Positions 36,595 to 47,100 of a DNA stretch of 64,000 nucleotides are shown one piece after another (within the stretch, counting starts at the first letter, position 1; each line of letters starts with the position of its first letter). Source of the stretch: Verrucomicrobiota bacterium (GTDB lineage Bacteria; Verrucomicrobiota; Kiritimatiellia; RFP12; UBA1067); the NCBI GenBank assembly GCA_023269675.1, contig JAHFSX010000030.1, positions 1 to 64,000 of the forward strand, in the 5' to 3' direction. Under the pieces are notes generated by a model. It was not told the DNA's origin. It saw only the letters and a program-made list of their open reading frames with translations, and did no database searches. Position numbers and translations under genes: made by a program.

Positions 36595-39447
36595 ATGATC
36601 CGTGCGACTTGTCTCGCGACCGTCTGCCTGCTCGCGCTTTGCGGCGCTCAGGCGCAGCCCAACCCCCCGCTTGAAGCCGACTGGCTCTTCCAATGCGAGA
36701 ACGCGCCGACCTTCGCCAAAGCCAGGCAGGAGGTCGTCTGGACCCGCGCGCTGGCAGGCCGCATCGCCGCGCTCAAAGGCGCGCCCGACCTTTCCACTCA
36801 GCTCGCCTCCCTGCTCGAGCTTGAAAAGCAACTCGGCTCCACCCCGGAAAACCCCGACACCGCGAAGTCGCTCTACCTCGCGGTGCGCACGGTCAAGCGC
36901 GACCTCGCCCTCAAGAACCCGCTGATCGACTTCGACAAGATCGTGCTGATCGACAACCCCTACCCCAAAGGCAAACCCGGCGACGCCACGGACGAGTGGG
37001 GCCACGAGGCCCGCCACCGCAACGGCTTCATGGCCGTGGACGGCGGGCGCCTGCTGACCGTCGGACTCACCCCCGGCAGCTCCGTCACCGACGTGCTCAC
37101 GAACCACATAGGCAGTTTCTGGCGGCCGGACGTCGCCTACAACGGGCAGAAGTTCCTGCTCAGTTTCCGTCCGCAGGGCGAGCGCTCCTTCCACCTCTAT
37201 GAATGCAACGCGGACGGCACGGGCTTCAAGCAGCTCACGCGCGGCGACTACGACGACCTCGACCCCGTCTATCTGCCCGACGGCAAGATCTCCTTCTGCA
37301 CCAGCCGCCAGCACAGCTACGTGCGCTGCATGCCCATGACCCACTCGTTCGCGGTCGCGCGCTGCGACGGCGACGGCAAGAACATCTACATCACCTCCGC
37401 CAACGGCGAGCCCGAATACCTGCCCTCCGTGCTCAACGACGGCCGCCTGATCTTCACCCGCTGGGAGTACACCGACAAGGCCCTCTGGCGCGTGCAGAGC
37501 CTCTGGACCTGCGACCCCGACGGCTGCAACGTGCAGACCTTCTGGGGCAGCCAGAGCGTCTGGCCCGACGTGCTCACCGAGGCGCGCGCCATCCCCGGCT
37601 CCTCCAAGGTCATGTTCACCGGCCTCGGCCACCACGCCTGGTGGGACGGCTCGATCGGCATGATCGACCCCGCCGCCGGACTGAACTACCCGGACGGGCT
37701 CACCCGCGTCACGCGTGACGCCTCCTGGCCCGAGGTCGGCGACGGCCCGAAGGACCCGCCGCCGCAGGTCGACTACCACGCGGCCGGCAAGTTCTACGCG
37801 TACAAGACGCCGTATCCGCTCTCCGAGGAGTACTTCCTGGTCTCAGCGCGCGAAGGCAAGCGCCTCTACAGCGGCCCGGATAACGGCTGGTTCTTCCGGC
37901 TCTACCTGATGGACGTCTACGGCAACAAGGAGCTGATCTACCGCGGCCAGTACAACGCCTTCCACGCCATGCCCCTCAAGGCCCGCCAGGCTCCGCCGGC
38001 CATGACCGACAAGGTCAAGTGGCCCAAAATCGGCTCCGGCGAGCAGCCCGCCGCCGCGGTCTTCTACAGCAACGACGTCTTCGACAACGCGCCCGCCATC
38101 CTGCGCGAAAAGGGCAAGTTCATCCGCGTGATCCAGATGGACCCCAAGACCTACACCACCTGGCACAAGACCGTGCAGCACGACGGCCCGGCGATCAGCG
38201 TCTTCCAGGCCGACGGCGTCAAGCGCATCCTCGGCACCGTGCCCATCGAGGAGGACGGCAGCGTCAACTTCGAGATCCCGCCCGGCCAGTCGATCTTCTT
38301 CCAGATGCTCGACGCCGAAGGCCAGGCCATCTACGTCATGCGCAGCTTCGCCAACGGCATGCCCGGCGAGCGCCGCGGCTGCTTCGGCTGCCACGAGACC
38401 AGCATGAAGAACCGCAGCATCCAGTCCGCGGCCGCCTACAAGATGGGCAAGGCCCTGCAGAAGCCCGCCGTCAAACTCCAGCCGCCTTCATGGGGCGCCG
38501 GCGAAAGCGTCGGTTACGCGCGTTTCGTGCAGCCCGTGCTGGACAAGCACTGCGGCGCCTGCCACGAGAAGCCCGGCACCCAGGCGTACAAGGCCCTCAA
38601 CATGGTCTACCGCCCCTCGACCCACGGCTGGTGGAACTGGGTGTACGACCGCCCGGGCGACATCAGCCCCTTCGCCGAGCCCTACTACACGCTCGTGAAC
38701 GGCCAATGCAAATGGGGCGGCGACAAGCCCAAGGACGAGCACGGCGTGCCCAAGAACATCGCCGGCCTCTTCATCGTGGAAGGCTACGGGACCACCGACC
38801 CCAAGAACCTCGAGACGCTGCCGCCCTACACGGCCTATTCGCCGATGAGCACGCTCGTGCAACATGCCACGAGCGGCAAGCACCACAATGTCAAGGTCAC
38901 CGGCACGGACCGCGAGCGCCTGATCGCCTGGGTCGACTGCAACGGGCCCTTCCTCGGCGACGAGGAGCTCCGCGCCATGTACGACCCGTGGTCGAAGACC
39001 ATCGAGGCCATCCCGCCGGTGCGCCCGCGCATCGCGACCGCGCCGCGCATCGAGCGCTTCAACCTGCGCCAGGACGGCGACTCCATGGCCCTGTGCGGCC
39101 CGCTCAAGCTCGCACCCGAACACCCGCAGGGCTTCAACCCGAACGCGCTGGTGAGCAAGCTGCGCCGCGAGGAGATGCTCAGGCAGGTCAAGGGGGAGGA
39201 TTTGAAGGTCGAGCTGGTCGGCGCGAACTACGGCAACAGCGAAGAAAAGAAACGCGTCTCCGTCCTCGAAAAGCTGCGCCCGCTCTTCAGCGGCACGCGC
39301 TATCTCCAGGCGGATAACTACAACACGCTGTTCGGCGACCCCCTGCCCGACGTGGTCAAGACGCTGCGCGTCGCGTACAAGATCAACGGCGGCCCCGTGA
39401 AGCACGCCCAGTTCAAAGAGAACGAAGACATCCTGCTCCCGCTGTGA
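36595..39447 (+). CDS. HzsA-related dihaem cytochrome c / beta-propeller protein
   Basis: A 950-residue exported protein (signal MIRATCLATVCLLALCGAQA). The middle (about 130-480) has TolB-like propeller strands (LYECNADGTGFKQLTRGDYDD, DLDPVYLPDGKISFCTSRQ). Two haem c sites follow: CFGCH at 596-600 and CGACH at 653-657. This order, propeller then C-terminal haems, matches proteins related to the hydrazine synthase alpha subunit, found widely in PVC bacteria that are not anammox. No HzsB or HzsC is nearby. Likely a periplasmic redox protein of unknown substrate. AGGGG nine bases before ATG 36595 sets the start over ATG 36586. It appears to stand alone. Confidence 0.8.
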   Translation: MIRATCLATVCLLALCGAQAQPNPPLEADWLFQCENAPTFAKARQEVVWTRALAGRIAALKGAPDLSTQLASLLELEKQLGSTPENPDTAKSLYLAVRTVKRDLALKNPLIDFDKIVLIDNPYPKGKPGDATDEWGHEARHRNGFMAVDGGRLLTVGLTPGSSVTDVLTNHIGSFWRPDVAYNGQKFLLSFRPQGERSFHLYECNADGTGFKQLTRGDYDDLDPVYLPDGKISFCTSRQHSYVRCMPMTHSFAVARCDGDGKNIYITSANGEPEYLPSVLNDGRLIFTRWEYTDKALWRVQSLWTCDPDGCNVQTFWGSQSVWPDVLTEARAIPGSSKVMFTGLGHHAWWDGSIGMIDPAAGLNYPDGLTRVTRDASWPEVGDGPKDPPPQVDYHAAGKFYAYKTPYPLSEEYFLVSAREGKRLYSGPDNGWFFRLYLMDVYGNKELIYRGQYNAFHAMPLKARQAPPAMTDKVKWPKIGSGEQPAAAVFYSNDVFDNAPAILREKGKFIRVIQMDPKTYTTWHKTVQHDGPAISVFQADGVKRILGTVPIEEDGSVNFEIPPGQSIFFQMLDAEGQAIYVMRSFANGMPGERRGCFGCHETSMKNRSIQSAAAYKMGKALQKPAVKLQPPSWGAGESVGYARFVQPVLDKHCGACHEKPGTQAYKALNMVYRPSTHGWWNWVYDRPGDISPFAEPYYTLVNGQCKWGGDKPKDEHGVPKNIAGLFIVEGYGTTDPKNLETLPPYTAYSPMSTLVQHATSGKHHNVKVTGTDRERLIAWVDCNGPFLGDEELRAMYDPWSKTIEAIPPVRPRIATAPRIERFNLRQDGDSMALCGPLKLAPEHPQGFNPNALVSKLRREEMLRQVKGEDLKVELVGANYGNSEEKKRVSVLEKLRPLFSGTRYLQADNYNTLFGDPLPDVVKTLRVAYKINGGPVKHAQFKENEDILLPL

Positions 39448-39584
39448 GGGGAAGGCTGTTAGCGGTTTAGGCTGTTAGACTGCTAGGTTAAATTGAAACA
39501 AATCCGCGATTCCTTCCTGACAGCCTACCGGTCCAGCGGCCTCTTCCTAACAGCCTAACGGTCTAAACTCCTAAACACCTACTT
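39448..39584. repeat. Intergenic CTGTTAG/CCTAACAG repeats
   Basis: GGCTGTTAGCGGTTTAGGCT and GTTAGACTGCTAGG on one side face CCTAACAGCCTAACGGTCTA on the other, an imperfect inverted repeat. No coding signal is seen. Confidence 0.45.
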
Positions 39585-40496
39585 ATGAATTGGCAAGGCA
39601 AAGCGTTCGGAGGGAGCATCGGCTCCATGTTCGGTCCGTGGGGCGCCTTGGCCGGCGCCGCCGCCGGCCACTTCTTCGTCGACAAAAAAGCCCCCAATCC
39701 CGAGAAGCAAGGCCTGCGCCTGCTGGCCGTCACCGCCGGCGCACTCTACGAGCTGGCCGGCATCGACGGACGCTACACGGTCAAAGAGGACAAGGTCATC
39801 CGCGCGATCCTGGGCGAGATCAACCAGACCATCGGATCGAAGCTCGCGCCGCATGAACTCGCCTATCTGGTCGATGACGCCGCCCGCATCGACCGCAGCC
39901 TGGCGCGCCTCGCCGCGACGGTGCGCGAAAACCCGCCCCTCGCCCGCACCGCCGTAACCTGGCTCTGGCGCGTGGCCGTCAGCGACGGCGACGGGAACAG
40001 CGCGGAGACCGATTGCATCACCGCCTTCGCACGCCACGCCGGCCTCGCGGAGGACGACCTGCGCCGCGCCTCGGTGCTCTATACCCGGTCCTTCTCCGCG
40101 ACCTCGGACAAGGACCGCCGCGACGCCTGCGCCGTGCTCGGGGTGCCCTACCACGCCGACCCCGCCGAACTCAAGGCCGCCTATCGCCAGCTGAGCCAGA
40201 AGTATCATCCCGACAAACACGCCGGGCTCGATCCCGACATCCGCGCGTTGACCTCCGAGAAATTCGCGCAGGTCAAGGCCGCGTACGACACCCTGAGTGA
40301 CCCTGCCGAGCTAGACTGGTTCGCGAAGCAGGCGGACACGGGACGGCTCACGCCCGCCGCCGCCGAATCTGCGGTCTGCTGTTTCGCCTGCGGCCTGAAA
40401 AGCCGACTCCCCGCCACACACCTCGCCTCGGCCCGCTGCCCCGCCTGTCAAACGCTGCTCGTCTTCGATCGCGGCCTGGCGGAGCAGCTGGTTTGA
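39585..40496 (+). CDS. DjlA-like TerB/J-domain protein with C-terminal zinc ribbon
   Basis: A 303-residue protein. The start is glycine-rich ([24 protein letters not shown]) as in DjlA-type TerB proteins. A TerB-like helical domain (about 45-165) has [14 protein letters not shown] and [14 protein letters not shown] domain follows (about 180-250) with the essential HPD at 208-210 in YHPDKH. The last 45 residues contain CCFACG and CPAC, a probable zinc ribbon. J proteins stimulate DnaK chaperones; the TerB type is usually membrane associated. The ribosome site is weak, and there is no clear operon partner; the next gene is 142 bases away. Confidence 0.85.
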   Translation: MNWQGKAFGGSIGSMFGPWGALAGAAAGHFFVDKKAPNPEKQGLRLLAVTAGALYELAGIDGRYTVKEDKVIRAILGEINQTIGSKLAPHELAYLVDDAARIDRSLARLAATVRENPPLARTAVTWLWRVAVSDGDGNSAETDCITAFARHAGLAEDDLRRASVLYTRSFSATSDKDRRDACAVLGVPYHADPAELKAAYRQLSQKYHPDKHAGLDPDIRALTSEKFAQVKAAYDTLSDPAELDWFAKQADTGRLTPAAAESAVCCFACGLKSRLPATHLASARCPACQTLLVFDRGLAEQLV

Positions 40497-40534
40497 TGCT
40501 TATTCCATAGGGACTCCTTCAAGCAACGCCGCAA

Positions 40535-40595
40535 GGCCTGAAGGCGGTACAACATGCCTTGGACGCGCTGTACGCATGTTGTACCGGCTTCAGCC
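40535..40595. repeat. Palindrome related to the core of repeat family A
   Basis: Arms GGCCTGAAGGCGGTACAACA then TGC (40535-40557) and GCATGTTGTACCGGCTTCAG then CC (40574-40595), loop of 16 bases. The words CCTGAAGGCGGTAC match the right arm of the 36181 element. Confidence 0.65.
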
Positions 40596-40638
40596 GGCAG
40601 CGCCGTAATGTCGAGCCTCCGCCACAAAGGTACTCACG

Positions 40639-41757
40639 ATGCCCTTCCTCAAAACCCTGCGCGCGCTCATGATCGCCCTCGCCTGCGGCCTCGCCGCGCT
40701 CTTTCTCCTCAGCAGCCTGACCCAGGGCCTGGCCGAGCGGCGTCTCACGCGCAGCCTCAGCGCGCTGCCGGATCATGACTTCACCGCCGAGATCCTCGCG
40801 CTCCAGAACCAAGGCCGCGTCAGCGAGGCGCTCGACTGGGCACGCTACGTCACCAACAATCCCGCGCTGCCCGGACAGGCCGCCGCCGGCGGTCTAGTGG
40901 TCACGCTGGAGCAGGAGCAGAACTCCGTGTGGCGCCAGGCGGACCGCGCCGCCAAGGGGTTCATCGTCGGCTCAGGCGCCTCGGCCGAAGAGATGGGCGG
41001 CGCCATCGCCGCGGACATGGTGGTCTATGGCGACTGCCGCGACCTGCTGATCCAGGGCTACTACAAGGTGACCGGCCACGAGACCGACGCCGTGGTGGCG
41101 GCCCTCGCCGGCGTGGGGCTGCTCACCGAGCTGGTCGACGCCGTCGACTGGGCGCCCGCCATGCTCAAGGCCTTCCGCAAGGCCAACGCCCTCTCGCAGC
41201 GCTTCGGCGACTGGCTGATCGCCGCCTGCCGCCGCTCCGTCAAAGCCCGCGCGCTCGATCCGGATCTGAACCAGGTGTTCACGGATCTCAAGCGTCTCCA
41301 CGACCGTCTCGGCCTCGCCAAAACCGCGGCGGTTTTCAAGCACGTCAACGACGGCGCCGATGTGGCCGCGCTGGCCAAATACGCCGAAGCGCACCCCGAC
41401 GAGGTTTACCGGTTCATGGTGACCGCGGGCGACGGCGGCCTGCCGCTCCTGCGCCGCGTGGGCGACGAGCCGCGCGGTTTCGAGTGGGCCGCACAGGCCA
41501 CGCGCAAAGGCGCGCCCGGCATCGCCGCCCTGCGCAAAGGCGGCGAGCTGCGCCACGTGACGCTCTTCGTGCGCTACGGCGAGCGTGTCCTGCGCACCCT
41601 CCGCCTGGAGCGCCCGCAGCGCTTCCTGCACGCGCTCGCCATGCGCTCCCCCGCCGCGCGCAACGCGCTGTGGGCCGGCGTGGCCCTCTTGGCCCTCGCG
41701 GCCCTGTGGCAGGTCCGCGCGGCCTTCCGCCAAAAACCTAGCCCCCGTTACGCGTGA
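40639..41757 (+). CDS. Membrane protein of unknown function
   Basis: A 372-residue protein I do not recognise. One hydrophobic segment lies at the start (TLRALMIALACGLAALFLL) and one near the end (NALWAGVALLALAALW), with a long soluble part between them. The soluble part includes a glycine-rich hydrophobic piece (GGAIAADMVVYGDC, ALAGVGLLTELVDAVDWAP) and alpha-helical charged segments. It may be anchored at both ends, with the middle in the periplasm or cytoplasm. AAAGG lies upstream of the ATG. It follows the J-protein on the same strand but with an intervening palindrome, so linkage is uncertain. Codon use is normal for the window. Confidence 0.65.
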   Translation: MPFLKTLRALMIALACGLAALFLLSSLTQGLAERRLTRSLSALPDHDFTAEILALQNQGRVSEALDWARYVTNNPALPGQAAAGGLVVTLEQEQNSVWRQADRAAKGFIVGSGASAEEMGGAIAADMVVYGDCRDLLIQGYYKVTGHETDAVVAALAGVGLLTELVDAVDWAPAMLKAFRKANALSQRFGDWLIAACRRSVKARALDPDLNQVFTDLKRLHDRLGLAKTAAVFKHVNDGADVAALAKYAEAHPDEVYRFMVTAGDGGLPLLRRVGDEPRGFEWAAQATRKGAPGIAALRKGGELRHVTLFVRYGERVLRTLRLERPQRFLHALAMRSPAARNALWAGVALLALAALWQVRAAFRQKPSPRYA

Positions 41758-42028
41758 GGCAGGCGTTCAGCACGTGGAAGCAGGCGTCTCTTCGTATGAG
41801 GGCACCTTCTGTCAGGTTGAGCGCGGTACGAAACGCAGGCGTGAAGTGGAGCGCGGCGGCAAGCGGTATCCCGCGCGACGCCGCTTTGCTTGGGCGGCCC
41901 AGAAAGCGGTGCCGCGCTACGCTTGTCACCGCACTCCATAAAATGCGCGACCGCCAACCTCTTTCTTGCCACTGAACCTTCGACACTTTGCAATCGCACT
42001 CTCCCTGCCCTCGCCTGAGCTTTCCATC
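41758..42028. other. Intergenic region with a possible repeat, no gene seen
   Basis: About 270 bases. The stretch near 41850-41945 (GAAGTGGAGCGCGGCGGCAA onward to CGCTTGTCACCGCACTCCAT) resembles short dispersed sequences I recall from other PVC genomes. Only one copy is in this window, so this cannot be shown here. The rest has no clear signal until the promoter at 42029. Confidence 0.3.
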
Positions 42029-42057
42029 TTGCATACCGACCTGAAGGTATGTATAGT
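42029..42057 (+). promoter_or_regulatory. Promoter with embedded TetR-type operator
   Basis: A -35 TTGCAT (42029-42034), 17-base spacer and -10 TATAGT (42052-42057). The spacer holds an inverted repeat CATACC (42032-42037) / GGTATG (42046-42051), similar in style to AcrR/TtgR operators. A repressor bound here would block RNA polymerase. It is the likely autoregulation site of the TetR gene and efflux operon. Confidence 0.6.
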
Positions 42058-42086
42058 ATGCGCTTCTTTCAACCCGGGAGGCGGAT

Positions 42087-42695
42087 ATGGCCAGACGAAC
42101 CAAGGCGGAGGCGGAGCAGACGCGCCAGCAGATCCTGAAGGCGGCGCTCGACCTGTTTGTCGCGAAGGGCTATGAGCGCACGACCTTCGAAGACGTGGCC
42201 GGCCGCATCCGCCTGACCAAAGGCGCGGTCTACTGGCACTTCAAGAGCAAGCCCGACCTGTTCGCCGAGCTCGTCGCGGACATGACGGCCAAGCATAATG
42301 AGCACGTGACGCGCGTGTTGCCCGCCCCGGCCTCCCTGGACGGGCTGGTGGCGCACTTCGTCGAACGGACGCGCCTGATGCTCAGCAAGCCGGTCAACCG
42401 CAAATATTTCCAGATGATGATGAGCCTGGATTGGCCCGCGGCAAAATTCATACCGATCAAACGCCGTCTCCGCCAGATGGAAACGGGCCCCTTTGTGATC
42501 ATTGAAACCACGTTGGCCGCTTTGCAGCAGAGCGGCGAGGTCCGTGCGGACGCCGACATCGTCAATACGACCGCGGTGCTGGGCGCGCTGTGGCTGGGGC
42601 TGATGAAATTGGAGATCGACCAGTGCCTGGAGATGGATTACCAGAAGGCCATCCGCTTCGGTTTCACCACGGTGGTCGACGCCATCCGGGCGTAA
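42087..42695 (+). CDS. TetR family repressor of the efflux operon
   Basis: A 202-residue AcrR/TtgR-like regulator. The N-terminal helix-turn-helix is RQQILKAALDLFVAKGYERT, TFEDVAGRIRLTKGAVYWHF and KSKPDLFAELV. The C-terminal part is a ligand-binding helical domain of ordinary length. It has a strong GGGAGG site before the ATG. It precedes the efflux genes on the same strand, and an inverted repeat sits in the promoter spacer, so it probably represses itself and the pump until a toxic ligand binds. Confidence 0.92.
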   Translation: MARRTKAEAEQTRQQILKAALDLFVAKGYERTTFEDVAGRIRLTKGAVYWHFKSKPDLFAELVADMTAKHNEHVTRVLPAPASLDGLVAHFVERTRLMLSKPVNRKYFQMMMSLDWPAAKFIPIKRRLRQMETGPFVIIETTLAALQQSGEVRADADIVNTTAVLGALWLGLMKLEIDQCLEMDYQKAIRFGFTTVVDAIRA

Positions 42696-42727
42696 TGTTT
42701 TTTAGCGAAAAGGAGCGCAGAAACGCA

Positions 42728-44101
42728 ATGACAACGACGCGATCAACACATGACTCTGGGGAATCCGGACGCGGTGACGGGGCCCGGTGCGGCAGGCTTA
42801 TCAGCTTGCGCTATGCGGCCCTGACGCTGCTGGGCTGCGGATTTTTGCTGACCTCCTGCTATCGCCAGCCCAAGGCGCCGCCGCCGGCGACCCCGGAGGT
42901 GGCGACGGTGACGGTGGCCAGGAAGCCCATCGCGCTGACCACGGAGCTGCCCGGGCGCACCTCCCCCTACCTCATCGCGGAAATCCGGCCCCAGGTCAGC
43001 GGGCTCATCCAGAAACGGCTATTTACGGAGGGTTCCGACGTCAAAGCCGGCCAGGTGCTCTACGAGATTGATCCCGCGCCGTTCAAAGCGGCGCTGAACA
43101 ATGCCGAGGCGAACCTCGAGGCGACGCGCAAAGCCGCCGACCAGGCGCGGGCCGCGCTGAACGCCAGTCTCGCGGGCGTCTCCCGCCAGCAGGCCACGGC
43201 GGCCTTCGCGCGCACCAACCGGCAGCGCTTCGAAGAGCTGCTCAAGGAAAAAGCCGTCTCCGCCAGCGACAGCGAGCAAGCCGTAACCGGGGCCAACGTG
43301 GCGGAGGCGACCCTCAAGGTTACCGAGGCGGACGTGCAGAGCGCCCAGGGGGCCGTGGCCGCGGCCGAAGCGTCCATCCAGCAGGCGGCGGCGGCGCTCG
43401 AGACGGTCCGCATCAACCTGGGGTACACGCGGATCACCGCCCCCATTTCCGGCCGCATCGGCAAATCCACGGTGACCGACGGCGCCATCGTGACGGCCTA
43501 CCAGCCCGCGCCCCTGGCCACCATCCAGCAGATGGACCCCATCTATGTGGACGTGCCGCAGTCCACCGCCGCGCTGCTGCGCCTCAAGCGCCGCCTGGAG
43601 GACGGCCGCCTCAACAACGGCGGGGCCGAACCGAACCGGGTGCGGATCATGCAGGAAGACGGCACGGCCTATCCGCTGGCGGGGGCGCTCCAGTTCCGCG
43701 ACGTGTCGGTGGACCCGACCACGGGCTCCGTGATCCTGCGGATGGTCTTCCCGAATCCGGACGGCGTGCTGCTGCCGGGCATGTTCGTGCGCGCGGTGAT
43801 CAAGGAGGGCTCCAACGAGCAGGCCATCCTGATTCCCCAGCAGGCGGTGTCGCGCGACCCCAAGGGCAACCCCGTGGCCTTGATCGTGAACGCCGCGGGC
43901 CTCGTTGAGCAGAGGATGCTCGCTCTTGACCGGGCGATCGGCGACCAGTGGTTTGTGACCGCGGGCCTGACGCCCGGCGAGCAGGTGATCGCCGAGGGCA
44001 TGCAGAAAGTGCGGCCCGGCGCCGCGGTGAAGACGGTGCCCTTTGATGACGGGCGCAAACAGCCGCAGGGTGCGGCGCAGCCGGCCTCAGCCGCGAAATA
44101 A
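42728..44101 (+). CDS. RND efflux periplasmic adaptor (AcrA/MexA family lipoprotein)
   Basis: A 457-residue membrane fusion protein. A hydrophobic segment ends in the lipobox LTSC (GCGFLLTSCYRQ), so it is a lipoprotein, although a rather long charged leader comes first. The barrel-sandwich start is TTELPGRTSPYLIAEIRPQVSG and GSDVKAGQVLYEIDPAPF. A long coiled-coil hairpin follows (about 125-230), then ITAPISGRIG. It links the inner-membrane pump to the outer-membrane channel. ATG 42728 has AGGAG 12 bases upstream; ATG 42695 is also in frame. It starts 32 bases after the TetR stop and 12 bases before the pump gene. Confidence 0.93.
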   Translation: MTTTRSTHDSGESGRGDGARCGRLISLRYAALTLLGCGFLLTSCYRQPKAPPPATPEVATVTVARKPIALTTELPGRTSPYLIAEIRPQVSGLIQKRLFTEGSDVKAGQVLYEIDPAPFKAALNNAEANLEATRKAADQARAALNASLAGVSRQQATAAFARTNRQRFEELLKEKAVSASDSEQAVTGANVAEATLKVTEADVQSAQGAVAAAEASIQQAAAALETVRINLGYTRITAPISGRIGKSTVTDGAIVTAYQPAPLATIQQMDPIYVDVPQSTAALLRLKRRLEDGRLNNGGAEPNRVRIMQEDGTAYPLAGALQFRDVSVDPTTGSVILRMVFPNPDGVLLPGMFVRAVIKEGSNEQAILIPQQAVSRDPKGNPVALIVNAAGLVEQRMLALDRAIGDQWFVTAGLTPGEQVIAEGMQKVRPGAAVKTVPFDDGRKQPQGAAQPASAAK

Positions 44102-44113
44102 CGGAGACGCGCC

Positions 44114-47100
44114 ATGTTATCGAGATTCTTTTTGGAACGCCCGGTCTTTGCCTGGGTCATCGCCATCATCCTGATGGTGGCGGGCGCGTTGGCGATCTAC
44201 AACCTGCCCATTTCGCAGTATCCGCCCATCGCGCCCCCCTCCATCGCCATCACCGCCTTTTATCCGGGCGCGTCGGCGGAGACGGTGGAGAACAGCGTGA
44301 CGCAGATCATCGAGCAGAAGATGACCGGCTTCTACAAGATGCTGTACCTGTCCGCCAGCAGCGATTCGGCCGGCGCGGCCCGCGTGGACCTGACCTTCGC
44401 CCCCGGCACCGATCCTGACCTCGCCTGGGCGCAAGTGCAGAACAAGCTCCAGCTCGCCATGGCGAGCCTGCCGGAGGTGGTTCAGAAACAGGGCGTGAAG
44501 GTGAGCAAGTCCACGCGCAACTACCTGCTGATCGTGGGACTGACCTCGACGGACGGGAGCATGGACGGGAACGACCTGCGGGACTATGCCCAATCCAACC
44601 TGGAGAAGGTGCTCTCGCGGGTGCCGGGCGTAGGTGAGGTGGAGGTTTTCGGCAGCCAATACGCCATGCGCATCTGGCTGAATCCCGACCGGCTGACCGA
44701 GTACCAGATGACGGTGCAAGACGTGGTCCTCGGGCTGCGGGCTTACAACGTGGAGGTGTCCGCCGGGCAGTTCGGCGGGACACCGGCCGTGGCCGAACAG
44801 CGGCTGAACGCCTCCATCATCGTCCAGAGCATGCTCAAGACCCCCGAGGAGTTTGCCTCCGTCCCCCTGCGCACCAATCCGGACGGCTCTGTCGTGCGGA
44901 TCAGCGATGTGGGGCGTGCGGAGCTCGGGACAGAGTCCTACGATATCGAAGCTTTCTTCAACAACACGCCCTCCGCCGCCATGGCGATCCGGCAGGCCGC
45001 CGGCGCCAACGCCTTGGAGACGGCCAACGCCATCCGGGCCAAGCTGGGCGAGATGAGCCAATTCTTCCCGCCCGGCGTGAAGGTCGTTTATCCCTATGAC
45101 ACCACGCCCTTCGTCAGGGTTGCCATCCATGAGGTGGTCAAGACCCTTTTCGAGGCCATCCTGCTGGTCTTCCTGGTGATGTATCTGTTCATGGGAAACA
45201 TGCGGGCCACCCTGATCCCGACCATCGCCGTGCCGGTGGTGATCCTGGGAACGTTCGCCGTGCTCGGGCTGTTCGGCTTCTCCATCAACATGCTGACCAT
45301 GTTCGCCATGGTGCTGTCGATCGGCCTGCTGGTGGACGACGCCATCGTGGTCGTGGAGAACGTGGAACGGATCATGAGCGAGGAGGGGCTCTCGCCCATG
45401 GAGGCCACGCGAAAGTCCATGGACCAGATCACCAGCGCGCTGATCGGCATCGGGCTGGTGCTCGCGGCGGTGTTCGGCCCCATGGCCTTTTTCCCCGGCT
45501 CCACAGGGGTCATCTACCGTCAGTTCTCTGTGACCATCATGGCCTCGATGCTCCTGTCCGTGGTGGTGGCCCTGATCTTGACGCCCGTGCTGTGCGCCGC
45601 GTTCCTCAAGCCGGTGCCCGCGGGACATGAGGCGGCCGAATCCGGCGTCTGGTTCATGCGGCCCTTCTTCCGCTGGTTCGACCGACTCTTCGTTCGGGGC
45701 CGTGACCGGTACGTACGGCTGGTCGGGCACGCGCTCGCGCGCAGGAGCCGTTACGTGGTCCTGTTTCTCCTGATCGTGGCGGCGATGGGCGTTCTCTTCA
45801 GGCGGATGCCGTCGGCCTATCTTCCGGATGAAGATCAAGGGATCCTCATGGTCCAGGCCCTGCTGCCGGCGAACTCGACCCTCGAGCAGACCAAAAAGGT
45901 CATGGAGGGCGTGCGGGACCATTTTCTGATTGTCGAAAAGGAGGCGGTGGAATCGCTCATGACGATTTCCGGCAGCAACTTCTCCGGCCGGGGACAGAAC
46001 GCGGGGCTGGCTTTCATCAAGCTCCGCGATTGGAAATTGCGCCAGCGCCCGGAGCTGAAAGCAGGCGCCGTGGCAGGGAGAGCGATGGGCGCCTTCACCA
46101 AAATCCGTAATGCCATGGTGTTTGCCTTCGCGCCGCCGGCGGTGATCGAACTGGGCATGGCCAAGGGGTTCGACTTTCAACTGCTGGACCGGGGCGGCCA
46201 GGGCCACGCCAAACTGATGGAGGCGCGCAACCAGCTCCTGGGCATGGCGGCACAGGCCCCGGCCTTGACCAAAGTCCGTCCGAACGGACTGGAGGACGTG
46301 CCCGAGTACCGGGTTGACGTGGACTGGCAGAAGGCCGGAGCCTTGGGCGTGCCCATCAGCTCGATCCACAACACGATCTCGGCAGCCTTCGGCAGCGCGT
46401 ATGCCAACGACTTCATCCAGGGCGGACGCGTGAAGCGCGTGTATGTCCAGGCTGACGCCCCCTACCGCATGCTGCCCGGCGACCTGGAACGGCTCTACGT
46501 GCGCAACACGGTCGGCAAGATGGTGCCCTTCTCCTCCTTCGCGTCCGGCCACTGGAGTTCCGGGTCGCCGAAGCTGGAACGCTTCAACGGGTTCCCGTCC
46601 GTGAACATCCAGGGCGAGTCGGCGCCGGGGAGGAGCTCCGGCGAGGCGATGCGGGCCATGGAAGGCTTCGTCAAACAGCTGCCGCAGGGCATCGGTTTCG
46701 ACTGGACCGGCCTTTCCTACCAGGAGCGGCAGGCCGGCGCACAGTCGGCGCCGCTCTACGCCTTTTCCATTCTGGTCATCTTCCTCTGTCTGGCGGCACT
46801 CTACGAAAGCTGGCCCATCCCCATCTCGATTCTGCTGGCCCTCCCCCTGGGAGTCATCGGCGGCGTGATCGGCTCATCGGTCAGGGCCTTGCCCAACGAC
46901 GTCTATTTCCAGATCGGGCTGTTGACCACCCTCGGCTTGACCACCAAGAACGCCATCCTGATCGTCCAGTTCGCCAAGGCCCGGGTGGACGAGGGGATGG
47001 GGATGATCGAGGCCACGCTGGAGGCGGCGAAACTGCGGCTGCGCCCCATCGTCATGACCTCGCTGGCCTTCGGCTTCGGCGTCATGCCGCTGGCGTTCGC

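Noticed and set aside
36595..39447. Evidence for anammox metabolism
   Set aside because: Only an alpha-like protein is present; the other synthase subunits and hydrazine dehydrogenase are not in view, and such proteins occur in non-anammox bacteria.
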